DNA of 64,000 bases from an uncultured Lachnospiraceae bacterium (GTDB lineage Bacteria; Bacillota; Clostridia; Lachnospirales; Lachnospiraceae). Every line of letters begins with the position of its first letter. Within the stretch, counting starts at the first letter, position 1. Below are positions 8,773 to 17,685 of the stretch, in pieces. The notes beneath the pieces are model-generated. The model was given only the letters and a program-made list of their open reading frames with translations, was not told where the DNA came from and ran no database searches. The translations under genes and the position numbers were made by a program. The stretch is from assembly GCA_910589075.1 (NCBI GenBank), contig CAJUSK010000019.1:8674-72673 (forward strand). The letters run 5' to 3'.

Positions 8773-9015
8773 TTATACGGATTCATGGAAGGTTCTGGAA
8801 ATAACATCAGCCTGCTGCTCCGGTGTCAGCTTGATGAAGTTTACTGCATAGCCGGATACCCGGATTGTAAGCTGAGGATAATTTTCAGGATGTTTCTGTG
8901 CATCCAGCAATGTATCCCTGTTCAAAACATTGACATTGAGATGATGTCCGCCTTTTGTTGCATAACCGTCCAATAAAGATACCAAATTATCTACCTGCGC
9001 TGTGTTCACTGCCAT
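8773..9015 (-). CDS. grcA: autonomous glycyl radical cofactor-like protein
   Basis: Protein of 80 residues that is essentially a free-standing C-terminal glycyl-radical loop of pyruvate formate-lyase. The motif TIRVSGYAVNF is at residues 50-60, with the radical Gly in it. The preceding GGHHLNVNVLNRDTLLDA matches the PFL strand. In E. coli the related GrcA (YfiD) replaces an oxygen-damaged radical domain of PFL. It is a real small gene and not a broken pflB: it has its own AGGAGGAG ribosome site and a normal start. No pfl or activase gene is visible nearby. Confidence 0.85.
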   Translation of the reverse strand: MAVNTAQVDNLVSLLDGYATKGGHHLNVNVLNRDTLLDAQKHPENYPQLTIRVSGYAVNFIKLTPEQQADVISRTFHESV

Positions 9016-9136
9016 AATACTCGCTCCTCCTGAATAATTGATAATAGTAATAGTTACTGTTTATATAAGTATAATAGCACCATATTTTGTAAGTGTCCAG
9101 TATTTTTTTCCTGAATTTTGTATTTTTTTTAAAACA

Positions 9137-9165
9137 GTCATAACTTTCAAATCCCTTCATATATT
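9137..9165 (+). promoter_or_regulatory. sigma-E-like (mother-cell) promoter of the spoIIIA operon
   Basis: GTCATAA (9137-9143), 14 bases, then CATATATT (9158-9165). This fits the sporulation sigma-E pattern (-35 close to TCATATT, -10 close to CATACAAT, 13-15 base spacer). spoIIIA is a known sigma-E operon in B. subtilis. The spoIIIAA ribosome site AAAGAGGTGAAGG follows directly. Confidence 0.55.
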
Positions 9166-9187
9166 GAGATAAAGAGGTGAAGGGTAT

Positions 9188-10141
9188 ATGAAGGATAAGG
9201 AAGAAATTCTGCGGATGTTTCCCGATTATTTCAGGCATATATGGGAATCTGTGGCGGCGCAGTCCGGTTCTCTGCAGGAAATCCGGCTGCGTGCCGACTG
9301 TCCGGTGATTCTTCGTTTTGCCGGGCGGGAGTGCTTTCTTGCAGGGGATGGGAACATTACATATCACATGGAACAGGCATACCGGATCGGCAGGAAAGAA
9401 CTGGACGGGGTTTTAAACCATATCTGCCGGTATTCGGTATACGCTTTTGAGGAGGAACTCAGACAGGGGTTTCTGACGATACCGGGCGGGCACCGCATCG
9501 GTGTGGCGGGACAGGTTGTAACGGATCCGGATGGCTGCGTCAGACGGCTGAAACATATTTCCTATCTCAATATCCGGATAGCCCATGAGATTACGGGGGC
9601 TGCGGATGGGGTGATGCCATATCTTTACAGAGAGGGCCGCTTTTTGAGCGGTATGATTATTTCTCCTCCGGGCTGCGGGAAGACAACCATGCTGCGGGAT
9701 ATTGTGCGTCAGGTATCGGATGGAAATTCCTATGGATCAGGACAGTGTGTGGGTGTAGTGGATGAACGGTCGGAAATTGCCGGAAGTTATATGGGGATTG
9801 CACAAAACCATGTGGGAATCCGGACGGATGTGCTGGATGGCTGCCCTAAAGTGGCGGGCATGATGATGCTGATCCGTTCCATGGCGCCCGGTGTGGTGGC
9901 AGTGGATGAAATTGGGAGCCTGGAAGATGTACATGCCCTGTTACAGGTTTTGCGCTGTGGCAGCAGTCTGATTGTAACCGTTCATGGCAGCAGTATGGAA
10001 GAGGTGCGGGAAAAAGCATATATGAAAGAACTCCTGGAACAGAAGGAATTTAAACGGTTTATTGTCCTGACCCGGAAAAAGGGACGTTGTATGGTGGAAG
10101 GAATATTTGATGAGGAGTATATGCCATGCTGCGGCTTGTAG
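9188..10141 (+). CDS. spoIIIAA: stage III sporulation protein AA (ATPase of the SpoIIIA channel)
   Basis: Protein of 317 residues with a secretion-ATPase fold. The Walker A motif is SPPGCGKTT at residues 159-167; VVAVDEIGSLEDVHALL is the Walker B region. In the engulfed forespore stage the mother cell uses SpoIIIAA with the SpoIIIAB-AH membrane proteins and forespore SpoIIQ to form a feeding-tube-like channel. It overlaps spoIIIAB by 16 bases and is the first gene of an eight-gene operon. Confidence 0.96.
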   Translation: MKDKEEILRMFPDYFRHIWESVAAQSGSLQEIRLRADCPVILRFAGRECFLAGDGNITYHMEQAYRIGRKELDGVLNHICRYSVYAFEEELRQGFLTIPGGHRIGVAGQVVTDPDGCVRRLKHISYLNIRIAHEITGAADGVMPYLYREGRFLSGMIISPPGCGKTTMLRDIVRQVSDGNSYGSGQCVGVVDERSEIAGSYMGIAQNHVGIRTDVLDGCPKVAGMMMLIRSMAPGVVAVDEIGSLEDVHALLQVLRCGSSLIVTVHGSSMEEVREKAYMKELLEQKEFKRFIVLTRKKGRCMVEGIFDEEYMPCCGL

Positions 10142-10644
10142 GTATAGCCCTTTTACTTCTGGGAACTGTGGGATATAGTTTCTGCTGTTGCCGGGACATG
10201 CATGCACGACTGGACTGTCTGTATGAGATGAAACGGATGTATGAACTGTTTTACAGCCAGGTTGGTTATTGTCTGGCTGCTTTTCCGGAAGCCTGCAGGA
10301 TGGTGGCGCAATCGGTGAATCCCCCTTTTTCGGAAATGCTCCGGGATATATATGAAGAAGCGGAACAGAATACAGGCAAACCGTTTCCGCAGATCTGGGA
10401 AGATCAGGCGCAGCTCTATTATCCGGAATTTTCTCTGAAAAAAGAGGACAGGGTGTTGCTGACGGAGTTTTCCCGCAGTCTGGGATACGCGGACAGGCAA
10501 CTGCAGGAGCGGGCCATAGGACATCAGATGGATGCCCTGTCAAATACAATCGAAAAAGTGGAAACACATATGGCAGAACGGGAAAAAATGATTATGAGCT
10601 TTGGCGTGATGGGAGGCCTGCTGCTTGTTATCGTATTATTATAG
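10126..10644 (+). CDS. spoIIIAB: stage III sporulation protein AB
   Basis: Protein of 172 residues. A hydrophobic N-terminal helix (LVGIALLLLGTVGYSFCCC, about 4-22) anchors a mainly helical soluble part, and a second hydrophobic helix lies at the C-terminus (about 150-172). The layout resembles type II secretion GspF-like proteins, as described for SpoIIIAB. The gene begins inside the end of spoIIIAA, which suggests coupled translation. Confidence 0.92.
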   Translation: MLRLVGIALLLLGTVGYSFCCCRDMHARLDCLYEMKRMYELFYSQVGYCLAAFPEACRMVAQSVNPPFSEMLRDIYEEAEQNTGKPFPQIWEDQAQLYYPEFSLKKEDRVLLTEFSRSLGYADRQLQERAIGHQMDALSNTIEKVETHMAEREKMIMSFGVMGGLLLVIVLL

Positions 10645-10661
10645 AAAACCAGGAGGAGAAA

Positions 10662-10856
10662 ATGGGCATCGGTCTGATTTTTAAAATAGCGGCAGTGGGT
10701 ATACTGGTGACAATCCTGAGCCAGGTGCTTAAACACAGCGGCAGGGAGGAACATGCTTTTCTGGTAAGTCTGGCAGGGCTGATCCTTGTACTGTCATGGA
10801 TTGTTCCGTATGTGTACGATCTGTTTGAAACCATACAGAATTTATTTCAGATTTAG
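10662..10856 (+). CDS. spoIIIAC: stage III sporulation protein AC
   Basis: Small membrane protein of 64 residues with two hydrophobic segments (about 4-24 and 34-54) and the family-typical sequence GILVTILSQVLKHSGREEHA. It is preceded by AGGAGGAGAAA. It lies between spoIIIAB and spoIIIAD in the conserved order and is a component of the mother-cell channel complex. Confidence 0.93.
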   Translation: MGIGLIFKIAAVGILVTILSQVLKHSGREEHAFLVSLAGLILVLSWIVPYVYDLFETIQNLFQI

Positions 10857-10864
10857 GGAGGACT

Positions 10865-11251
10865 ATGGACATTATCAAAATCGGGGCGATTGGAATTACC
10901 GGGGTACTGCTAGCCGTATTTTTCCGGTCGGTCAAGGCGGAATATGGCGTTTATATCGGCGTGATTACAGGGCTTTTGATCTTTGGCATTACCCTGGAAA
11001 ATCTGGCGGTTTTCATGGATGAGGTACAGCTTTTTCAGTCGATTATACAGGCGGACAACGGATTTCTGACGATTTTGCTGAAAATAGTCGGCATTACCTA
11101 TATCTGTGAATTCTGTGCAGGCATCTGCCGGGATGCCGGATATGGTGCGGTGGGTGGGCAGATTGAAATATTCGGGAAGGTGATGGTGCTTCTGACCGGG
11201 CTTCCCATACTGCTCTCAGTGGTTTCGACGATTCAGAATTTCAAGGGGTAA
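10865..11251 (+). CDS. spoIIIAD: stage III sporulation protein AD
   Basis: Membrane protein of 128 residues with three or four hydrophobic stretches. The central text includes KIVGITYICEFCAGICRDAG, which is a well-conserved SpoIIIAD feature. It is separated from spoIIIAC by 8 bases with an AGGGAGG ribosome site, and from spoIIIAE by 3 bases. It is part of the SpoIIIA channel. Confidence 0.93.
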   Translation: MDIIKIGAIGITGVLLAVFFRSVKAEYGVYIGVITGLLIFGITLENLAVFMDEVQLFQSIIQADNGFLTILLKIVGITYICEFCAGICRDAGYGAVGGQIEIFGKVMVLLTGLPILLSVVSTIQNFKG

Positions 11252-11254
11252 CGG

Positions 11255-12298
11255 ATGGATCTGACAGAAGAAATTACGGGATTGAATGATGAGATCAACC
11301 GTCTGTTCACGGGCTTTTCCGTGGATCTGGACGCATTATTCGAAATGCTGCTTTCCGGCAATGTAAGCGGAGCGATGCAAATGTGTTTTCAGAATCTGGC
11401 ACAGGCATTTCAGGGGGAAATCAAAAGTTTTAAAAGTATGATTGTGATGCTGCTCTGTGTGGGGATTCTTGCGGCGCTATTGATGAATCTCACGGATCTG
11501 TTTGAAAATAAGCAGATTGCAGACATAGGATTTTATTTTGTCTATCTGTTTCTGATTTTGCTTCTCTTGCGGATTTTTGGGGTGGTGACGGATACGGCGC
11601 AGGTGTTGATTTCAGATATGCTTGTATTTATGAAGTTGTTTATGCCGGTGTATTTTCTGGCAGTGGGTGCGGCAGGCGGCGTAACAACGGGCCTTTTGTA
11701 TTATCAGTTTATTCTGACAGTGATTTATGTGATGGAGGCGGCACTGTCCGCGTTTTTAATGCCACTGATTAAAGTCTATATATTCCTGGCATTTATGAAT
11801 GGCCTGTGGACAGAGGAAAAACTTCAGATGATGCTGGATTTGCTGAAACGGGTGATTGGTTACATATTAAAGATTTTTTTTGCTGTGATTACCGGTATCA
11901 GCATGATACAGTCAATGATAACACCTGTTATAGAATCTGTCAAAATGTCTGCGTTGCAAAAAACCATCTCGCTCATACCGGGAATCGGCAATGTCAGCGA
12001 CAGCGTGGCGGAACTGGTGATCGGTTCCGCAGTACTGATTAAAAACAGCGCAGGCGTTCTGGCAGTACTGTTGCTTACACTGCTGTGCGCCTTGCCTGCC
12101 CTGAAAATCTGGATACTTGCCATGCTGCTCAAGTTTTCCGCAGCGCTTACGGGCATTGTCAGCGACAAACGGATTACGTCCTGCATGGACAGGGTGGGGG
12201 AGGGCAGCCTGCTTGTATTGCGGATTGTACTGACGGCAGGAGGATTGTTTCTTATTATGATAGCCATTGCGGCAATGACAACGAATCGGGGATTTTAA
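11255..12298 (+). CDS. spoIIIAE: stage III sporulation protein AE
   Basis: Multi-pass membrane protein of 347 residues, about 50 shorter than the roughly 400-residue B. subtilis protein. Seven or eight hydrophobic segments run from about residue 58 to the end, including FVYLFLILLLLRIFGVV and the conserved FMPVYFLAVGAAGGVTTGLLY. The N-terminal part is soluble and shows no signal peptide, unlike some homologues. The start at 11255 lies 3 bases after the spoIIIAD stop and has AAGGGG upstream, so an earlier start is unlikely. It is the largest membrane subunit of the channel. Confidence 0.93.
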   Translation: MDLTEEITGLNDEINRLFTGFSVDLDALFEMLLSGNVSGAMQMCFQNLAQAFQGEIKSFKSMIVMLLCVGILAALLMNLTDLFENKQIADIGFYFVYLFLILLLLRIFGVVTDTAQVLISDMLVFMKLFMPVYFLAVGAAGGVTTGLLYYQFILTVIYVMEAALSAFLMPLIKVYIFLAFMNGLWTEEKLQMMLDLLKRVIGYILKIFFAVITGISMIQSMITPVIESVKMSALQKTISLIPGIGNVSDSVAELVIGSAVLIKNSAGVLAVLLLTLLCALPALKIWILAMLLKFSAALTGIVSDKRITSCMDRVGEGSLLVLRIVLTAGGLFLIMIAIAAMTTNRGF

Positions 12299-12882
12299 TG
12301 GAAGAGTATGTGATGGAAATTATCCGGCGGACAAGTGTTTTTCTTATACTGGCACAGGCAGTTGTCCATTTCCGCCCCAATCCCTCTTATGAAAAATACT
12401 TTAAGTTTCTTGTGGGAATCATGACAATCGTTATTTTTCTGATTCCCATACTGGAGTTTTTTCAGGGCGGGGTGCGGGAACAATATATGGCCTGTATGAA
12501 AGTATATACGGATAAGCTGACAGAACTGTCCGGGGAGGAGGCGGAACTTGCCATGAGTCCTTCCGACACTTATCTGGAGCAGATGGGAGAAGAAATAAAA
12601 GCGAAACTGTCAGACTGTGCGGCGGAGCAGGGGTATCGTATACAGAAGGCGGAAATACTGGGCGTTTCAGAGCAGCAGGAGATGGCAGACGCATACAGGA
12701 TTAAAATATATATGACATCAAAAGAGACAGAGATCATCCTGCCTGAAGTGGAAGAGGTCCGTCTGGGGGAAGAACGGAAGAGAGATACAGAGGACAGGAG
12801 CAAGGAAATGGCGTTTCAGGCAGCCTTTGCGGAGGTGTTGGGAGTAGAGGGCGGCAGGCTGGAGGTGGAAATCATTGAGTGA
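12298..12882 (+). CDS. spoIIIAF: stage III sporulation protein AF
   Basis: Protein of 194 residues. Two N-terminal hydrophobic helices (about 9-25 and 38-58, with FKFLVGIMTIVIFLIPILEF) are followed by a ring-forming soluble domain outside the mother-cell membrane. The ATG at 12298 overlaps the spoIIIAE stop (TAATG), so the longer open frame from 12085 is not used. It is coupled to spoIIIAE and spoIIIAG. Confidence 0.92.
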   Translation: MEEYVMEIIRRTSVFLILAQAVVHFRPNPSYEKYFKFLVGIMTIVIFLIPILEFFQGGVREQYMACMKVYTDKLTELSGEEAELAMSPSDTYLEQMGEEIKAKLSDCAAEQGYRIQKAEILGVSEQQEMADAYRIKIYMTSKETEIILPEVEEVRLGEERKRDTEDRSKEMAFQAAFAEVLGVEGGRLEVEIIE

Positions 12883-13468
12883 GAAAAAAGAAAAGTTCAT
12901 CATTTTTGCTTTGGCAGGCGTGCTTCTGCTCATCGTGTGTATCCCGGTAAAAAAAGAAGAAAAAGGATCTGCAAAAGCAGGCAGTGCTGTGTATACAGAG
13001 CACAGCAGTGTATCCGGCAAGGAGCAGGAAAGCGCTTCGGACGCAAAACTGCAGGAGACGGATGAATATACAAAAGCAATGGAAGCAGAACTGGAGGAAC
13101 TGCTTTCCTGCATGGAAGGTGTGGGACGGGTGAAGGTGATGATCACCCTTTCGTCTACCGGTGAAGATATTGTGGAAAAGGACAGGCCGGCCACCCGTTC
13201 CAATATGACGGAAAACGACGCGTCAGGGGGCAGCCGGAACACCAGTGATATGGACAGCCGGGAAACCACAGTCTTTATAACGGATTCGGAAGGCAGGCAG
13301 ATACCCTATGTACGGAAGAAACTACAGCCTGCGGTAGGCGGCGTGGCCGTGCTGGCGGAGGGGGCCGGTGTGGAAGCGGTCAGGGAAAATATTCGTGAAG
13401 CAATTCAGGCATTATTTGGGATTGATGCGAATAAAATTAAAATAGCAAAAATGAAAACGGCAAAGTAA
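12875..13468 (+). CDS. spoIIIAG: stage III sporulation protein AG
   Basis: Protein of 197 residues starting at a TTG codon, with GGAGGT 8 bases before it. One transmembrane helix (about 8-24, FIIFALAGVLLLIVCIP) anchors a soluble ring-building domain. A low-complexity Ser/Glu-rich linker is followed by EELLSCMEGVGRVKVMITL, the recognisable start of the ring-building motif. In B. subtilis SpoIIIAG forms a large ring in the intermembrane space. It overlaps spoIIIAF by 8 bases. Confidence 0.92.
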   Translation: MSEKKEKFIIFALAGVLLLIVCIPVKKEEKGSAKAGSAVYTEHSSVSGKEQESASDAKLQETDEYTKAMEAELEELLSCMEGVGRVKVMITLSSTGEDIVEKDRPATRSNMTENDASGGSRNTSDMDSRETTVFITDSEGRQIPYVRKKLQPAVGGVAVLAEGAGVEAVRENIREAIQALFGIDANKIKIAKMKTAK

Positions 13469-13480
13469 GGGGAGAATATC

Positions 13481-14242
13481 GTGAAAAACGTACTGAAAAA
13501 GAACCAGATTATGATTACGGCACTGGCGATTATGATTGCAGTGGCAGGGTATCTCAATTTTGCGGGAACAAAATTGAGCGATGAAGAACTGATGGATGTC
13601 TCCGGGCAGTCGGTAGTTGCGGAAAACGGAGAGGAACTGGCGCTGGAGGACGGCATTTTGGCCGAAGAGACATATTCTGCAGCTTCCCTTGAAATTTCGG
13701 ATGAGGATACGGGACTGGCAGAAGGGACACTGACCACAGACGATACCGTGCAGCAGACAGCCATCCAGGATATTGAAAGCCTGGATACGGATGATATTAC
13801 AGCGTCCGCCGATTATCTGGGCGAAGAGATGGCACAGGCAGAGGTAACAGCGGAGGATACACCGGGAGAAGCTGTTTTCACTTCCACAGCCAACGTGACC
13901 ACAATGTCAGGCGCAAAACTGATGAAAGAACAGACCCGGGCCAAGAACAAGGAAACACTGCTGGATATTATCAACAGTACCAGTGTCTCTGAGGAACAGA
14001 AGCAGAGCGCTATTGAAGGGATGATACAGCTTACAGACATAGCGGAAAAGGAGACGGCGGCAGAGATTCTCCTGGAAGCAAAAGGATTTACGGATGTGGT
14101 GGTAAGCATCAGCGACAGCGGCGTGGATGTGGTGGTAAATGCGGAAACACTGACGGATGCCCAGTGTGCGCAGATTGAAGATATTGTGACAAGAAAGACA
14201 GGAACTGCGCCGGAAAATATCATTATCCAATGTAGCAAATAA
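13481..14242 (+). CDS. spoIIIAH: stage III sporulation protein AH
   Basis: Protein of 253 residues with a GTG start after AGGGGAGAA. One N-terminal transmembrane helix (about 9-27) is followed by an acidic, low-complexity linker (about 30-145). The C-terminal SpoIIIAH domain (about 150-253) includes LLDIINSTSVSEEQKQSAIE and the GFTDVVVSISDSGVDVVV strand pair. In B. subtilis it pairs with forespore SpoIIQ across the two membranes. The linker is longer than in B. subtilis (218 residues in total). Last gene of the operon. Confidence 0.95.
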   Translation: MKNVLKKNQIMITALAIMIAVAGYLNFAGTKLSDEELMDVSGQSVVAENGEELALEDGILAEETYSAASLEISDEDTGLAEGTLTTDDTVQQTAIQDIESLDTDDITASADYLGEEMAQAEVTAEDTPGEAVFTSTANVTTMSGAKLMKEQTRAKNKETLLDIINSTSVSEEQKQSAIEGMIQLTDIAEKETAAEILLEAKGFTDVVVSISDSGVDVVVNAETLTDAQCAQIEDIVTRKTGTAPENIIIQCSK

Positions 14243-14291
14243 GAAAAAGTTATGATATACTTCTAAAATAGTGGTGAAAAAGCACTGCTGC

Positions 14292-14336
14292 AAACAGAAA
14301 AATTCCGCTCCGGTCTGTGCCGGAATTTTTCTGTTT
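14292..14336 (+). terminator. strong terminator of the spoIIIA operon
   Basis: AAACAGAAAAATTCCG (14292-14307) and CGGAATTTTTCTGTTT (14321-14336) are perfect 16-base arms with a T run in the 3' arm. It separates spoIIIAH from prfC. Confidence 0.88.
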
Positions 14337-14366
14337 CTGAAAAGGAAAAGAAAAGAGGAAAGATAC

Positions 14367-15962
14367 GTGGGCATTGATTATACACAGGAGATTCACAGAA
14401 GAAGGACATTTGCCATCATATCCCATCCGGATGCGGGCAAGACTACATTGACAGAGAAGTTTCTGTTATACGGAGGCGCCATCAATCTGGCGGGCAGCGT
14501 AAAAGGGAAGGCGACGGCCAGACATGCGGTATCGGACTGGATGGAAATCGAGAAGGAGAGAGGTATTTCCGTTACTTCTTCCGTTTTGCAGTTTGAATAT
14601 GGGGGATACTGTATTAACATTCTGGACACACCCGGCCATCAGGACTTCTCCGAAGACACCTACCGGACGCTGATGGCCGCGGATTCTGCGGTTATGGTAA
14701 TCGATGCTTCCAAGGGTGTGGAGGCCCAGACCAGGAAGCTGTTTAAAGTGTGCGTTATGCGGAAAATCCCGATATTTACGTTTATCAACAAACTGGACCG
14801 GGATGCCAATGATACCTTTGAACTGTTGGATGAAATTGAAAAAGAACTGGGAATCGCCACCTGCCCGGTGAACTGGCCCATTGGATGCGGCAAAGGATTT
14901 AAAGGGGTATACGACAGAAAACGGGAATGCATCATTACCTATGAAGATACACAAAAAGGCACCAGAGAAGGCGAGAGCCGGGAGATTCCCGTGAGCCAGG
15001 AGGGGCAGGCGGCGGCAGCCCTGGGCGAAGAGGCCTTTGCCCGGCTGCAGGAAGAGATTGAGCTGCTGGACGGCGCCAGTGCGGAGTTTGATCTGGAGCA
15101 GGTACAAAGCGGCATTCTGACACCGGTATTTTTCGGTTCTGCACTGACGAATTTTGGCGTGGAGATCTTTTTGAAATATTTTCTGGAAATGGCGACTCCG
15201 CCCCTTCCCAGAAGAGCGGATGTGGGGCTGATTGATCCGGCAGAGCGGGGTTTTTCGGCTTTTGTGTTTAAAATCCAGGCAAATATGAATCGTGCGCACA
15301 GAGACAGGATCGCTTTTATGCGAATCTGCTCCGGACGGTTTGATGCAGGTGAAGAAGTGCGTCATGTACAGGGAAATAAGGTGATGCGCCTTTCCCAGCC
15401 CCAGCAGATTATGGCCAGCGACAGGAAAGTGGTGGAGGAAGCCTATGCCGGGGATATTATTGGCGTGTTTGATCCGGGGATTTTTTCCATTGGGGATACG
15501 GTTTGTATGCCTAAGGAACATTTTACCTATGAGGGGATTCCCACTTTTGCACCGGAACATTTTGCTAGGGTACGGCAGATGGATACGATGAAGCGGAAAC
15601 AGTTTGTAAAAGGGATCAATCAGATTGCCCAGGAGGGTGCAATCCAGATTTTCCAGGAACTCAGCGCCGGCATGGAAGAGATTATCGTAGGTGTGGTGGG
15701 TGTCCTGCAGTTCGATGTATTAAAATACCGCCTGGAGAATGAATATAATGTAGAGATCCGTCTGGAAAATCTGCCCTATGAACATATCCGCTGGATTGAG
15801 AACAGGGATTTGGATCTGGATGCCCTGACGGGGACATCCGATATGAAGAAAGTAAAAGATATGAAGGGCAATCCGCTGCTTCTCTTTGTCAATGCGTGGA
15901 GTGTGGGGATGACCATTGACAGGAATGAGGGATTGGTCCTTTCAGAATTTGGACGTGATTAA
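14367..15962 (+). CDS. prfC: peptide chain release factor 3
   Basis: Translational GTPase of 531 residues (E. coli RF3 is 529). It recycles class I release factors after termination. The G1 loop is SHPDAGKTT (residues 19-27), G3 is DTPGHQDF and G4 is NKLDRD; domain II starts near residue 300. The GTG start at 14367 follows AGAGGAAAG; the open frame runs upstream to 14271 across the terminator, which is not credible. The next gene starts directly after its stop codon. Confidence 0.95.
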   Translation: MGIDYTQEIHRRRTFAIISHPDAGKTTLTEKFLLYGGAINLAGSVKGKATARHAVSDWMEIEKERGISVTSSVLQFEYGGYCINILDTPGHQDFSEDTYRTLMAADSAVMVIDASKGVEAQTRKLFKVCVMRKIPIFTFINKLDRDANDTFELLDEIEKELGIATCPVNWPIGCGKGFKGVYDRKRECIITYEDTQKGTREGESREIPVSQEGQAAAALGEEAFARLQEEIELLDGASAEFDLEQVQSGILTPVFFGSALTNFGVEIFLKYFLEMATPPLPRRADVGLIDPAERGFSAFVFKIQANMNRAHRDRIAFMRICSGRFDAGEEVRHVQGNKVMRLSQPQQIMASDRKVVEEAYAGDIIGVFDPGIFSIGDTVCMPKEHFTYEGIPTFAPEHFARVRQMDTMKRKQFVKGINQIAQEGAIQIFQELSAGMEEIIVGVVGVLQFDVLKYRLENEYNVEIRLENLPYEHIRWIENRDLDLDALTGTSDMKKVKDMKGNPLLLFVNAWSVGMTIDRNEGLVLSEFGRD

Positions 15963-17225
15963 ATGAAAAAATTGCTTGCTTTTTTGTGCCTGCTTTCCGT
16001 ATTTGCCGGGGGCTGCAGCGTTACGCTGCCTGACAGCCCTGCCGTGCAGGAGCAGGCGGGGGAAATCATGGAAAGCCTGGCGGAGGCAGCGGAAGTAATT
16101 TCGGACGGCAGTGTGCTGGAAGAGACGGACGCCTCAGAACCGTCCGAGGCATCCGATGACTCTGAGGATACAGGCGAAGGGGATGCTTCTGCTTCTGACG
16201 CACTGGCTGAAATGCTGCCCGAATATGCTTATCATTATACCCGGCTTTCAGAAGAAGAACAGGCGTTGTATGTGGACATACTGGAGGCTTTGTCCGCATG
16301 CGCGTCGGACGTACATATTGATCTTGTGGAGGAAGAGGCTTTTGACAAGGTATTTCAGTGTGTGATGAACGACCATCCGGAAATTTTTTATGTGGACGGG
16401 TATACGTTTATTAAATATACAAAAGGGGAAGAGATCACAGGAAACGCTTTTTCCGGCAGTTATCTGTACGACCGGGAAGAAATTGCGCAGAGAAATGAAC
16501 AGATTGAAAAAAAAGTGACGGAAATCCTGGATGGAATGCCCACAGACGGCGGAGACTATGAAAAAGTAAAATATATTTATGAATATCTGGTGGCCAATAC
16601 GGAATATGTGCGGGGCGCAGATGATAATCAGAATATATGTTCTGTTTTCCTGGGAGGCGAATCCGTTTGCCAGGGCTATGCCAAAGCAGCACAATACCTT
16701 TTTCGGAAATCAGACATATATTCTGTATTTGTGTCCGGCAAAGTGGACGGCGGAGAGGATCATGTCTGGAATCTTGTACGGATAAACGGGGCATATTATC
16801 ATGTGGATATTACCTGGGGAGACGCATCTTATGTGGCAGGAGAAGCAGACAATGGTTTTGACGGAAAACTGCCCCAGATCAATTACGAATATCTGTGTGT
16901 GCCGGACAGTCAGATTTGCCGCACCCACACCATTGACAGTATCGTGCCGATTCCTGCCTGTGACAGTATGGAGGCAAATTACTATGTGAAAGAAGGCGCT
17001 TATTTTACGGAGCCGGATATGGAAAAGGTGGCGGCCCTGTTTGAGAAGGCCTATGAGGACGGAACCGCTTATGTGACATTGAAATGTGCGGATCCGGAAG
17101 TGTATGCGGAAATGGAACGATGTCTCATTGAGCAGCAGCAGGTATTTCGGTATTTGCAGACTTCGGACGGGACCGTGGCCTATACGACCAACGAGGGACA
17201 GCTTCATCTGAGCTTCTGGCTGTAA
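15963..17225 (+). CDS. lipoprotein with transglutaminase-like domain
   Basis: Protein of 420 residues. A signal peptide ends in a lipobox (SVFAGGC, Cys about 19), so it is anchored on the outer face of the membrane. An acidic Ser/Asp/Glu linker (about 35-80) precedes a transglutaminase/protease-like core. The triad can be read as Cys236 in GESVCQGYAKA, His267 in DHVWN and Asp282 in HVDITWGD. Such proteins are thought to cleave or modify cell-wall or surface proteins, but the substrate is unknown. The ATG follows the prfC stop without a gap. Confidence 0.85.
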   Translation: MKKLLAFLCLLSVFAGGCSVTLPDSPAVQEQAGEIMESLAEAAEVISDGSVLEETDASEPSEASDDSEDTGEGDASASDALAEMLPEYAYHYTRLSEEEQALYVDILEALSACASDVHIDLVEEEAFDKVFQCVMNDHPEIFYVDGYTFIKYTKGEEITGNAFSGSYLYDREEIAQRNEQIEKKVTEILDGMPTDGGDYEKVKYIYEYLVANTEYVRGADDNQNICSVFLGGESVCQGYAKAAQYLFRKSDIYSVFVSGKVDGGEDHVWNLVRINGAYYHVDITWGDASYVAGEADNGFDGKLPQINYEYLCVPDSQICRTHTIDSIVPIPACDSMEANYYVKEGAYFTEPDMEKVAALFEKAYEDGTAYVTLKCADPEVYAEMERCLIEQQQVFRYLQTSDGTVAYTTNEGQLHLSFWL

Positions 17226-17236
17226 AAACGCCATTC

Positions 17237-17265
17237 TTGTCAATTTACGGTAACTTTGGTATAAT
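17237..17265 (+). promoter_or_regulatory. sigma-A promoter of the asp23-nusB-recN operon
   Basis: TTGTCA (17237-17242), 17 bases, then TATAAT (17260-17265). The first gene starts 31 bases later, after GAGAAAGGAAA. Confidence 0.75.
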
Positions 17266-17295
17266 CATAGATAATTCTGAGAAAGGAAAAATGAT

Positions 17296-17676
17296 ATGGA
17301 AAAAGATTCGGAACGTAATATCAGCATATCGGGGGAGAAGGGACAAATAGGCGAAGTCAGGATTGCGGACGATGTAGTGGCTTCCATAGCAGGGCTGGCA
17401 GCACTGGAAGTGGACGGTGTGGCTTCCATGGCAGGGAATGCCACAGATGAGCTTCTTTCCAGAGTGGGTGTCAGAGGTACAAACAAGGGTGCGAAAGTAG
17501 AAGTGGTGGATCGGGTGGTCAGTGTGGAAATGGCAGTAAATCTTAAATATGGATTTAACATTCCGACTGTATCTGAAAAGATTCAGGAAAAAGTAAAGAG
17601 TGCTATTGAAACAATGACAGGACTGACGGTTGCGGATGTAAATATCCGGATTGCCGGTGTGGTTATGAACGGATAA
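17296..17676 (+). CDS. Asp23/Gls24 family envelope stress protein
   Basis: Protein of 126 residues. The alkaline-shock Asp23 fold is visible in VRIADDVVASIAGLAALEVDGVASM followed by alternating strand segments (KVEVVDRVVSVEMAVNLKYG) and VNIRIAGVVM at the end. No membrane segment. Members are cytosolic and often membrane-associated through a partner, and they support envelope homeostasis. In Clostridia the gene normally lies directly before nusB, as here. Exact role unknown. The first segment quoted is residues 22-46 in shortened reading. Confidence 0.9.
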   Translation: MEKDSERNISISGEKGQIGEVRIADDVVASIAGLAALEVDGVASMAGNATDELLSRVGVRGTNKGAKVEVVDRVVSVEMAVNLKYGFNIPTVSEKIQEKVKSAIETMTGLTVADVNIRIAGVVMNG

Positions 17677-17685
17677 GGACGGAAA

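Noticed and set aside
8773..9015. Degraded pflB remnant
   Set aside because: The frame has its own good ribosome site and start and matches the length of stand-alone radical cofactor proteins.
12085..12297. N-terminal extension of SpoIIIAF
   Set aside because: It overlaps spoIIIAE over 200 bases and the ATG at 12298 overlaps the spoIIIAE stop exactly.
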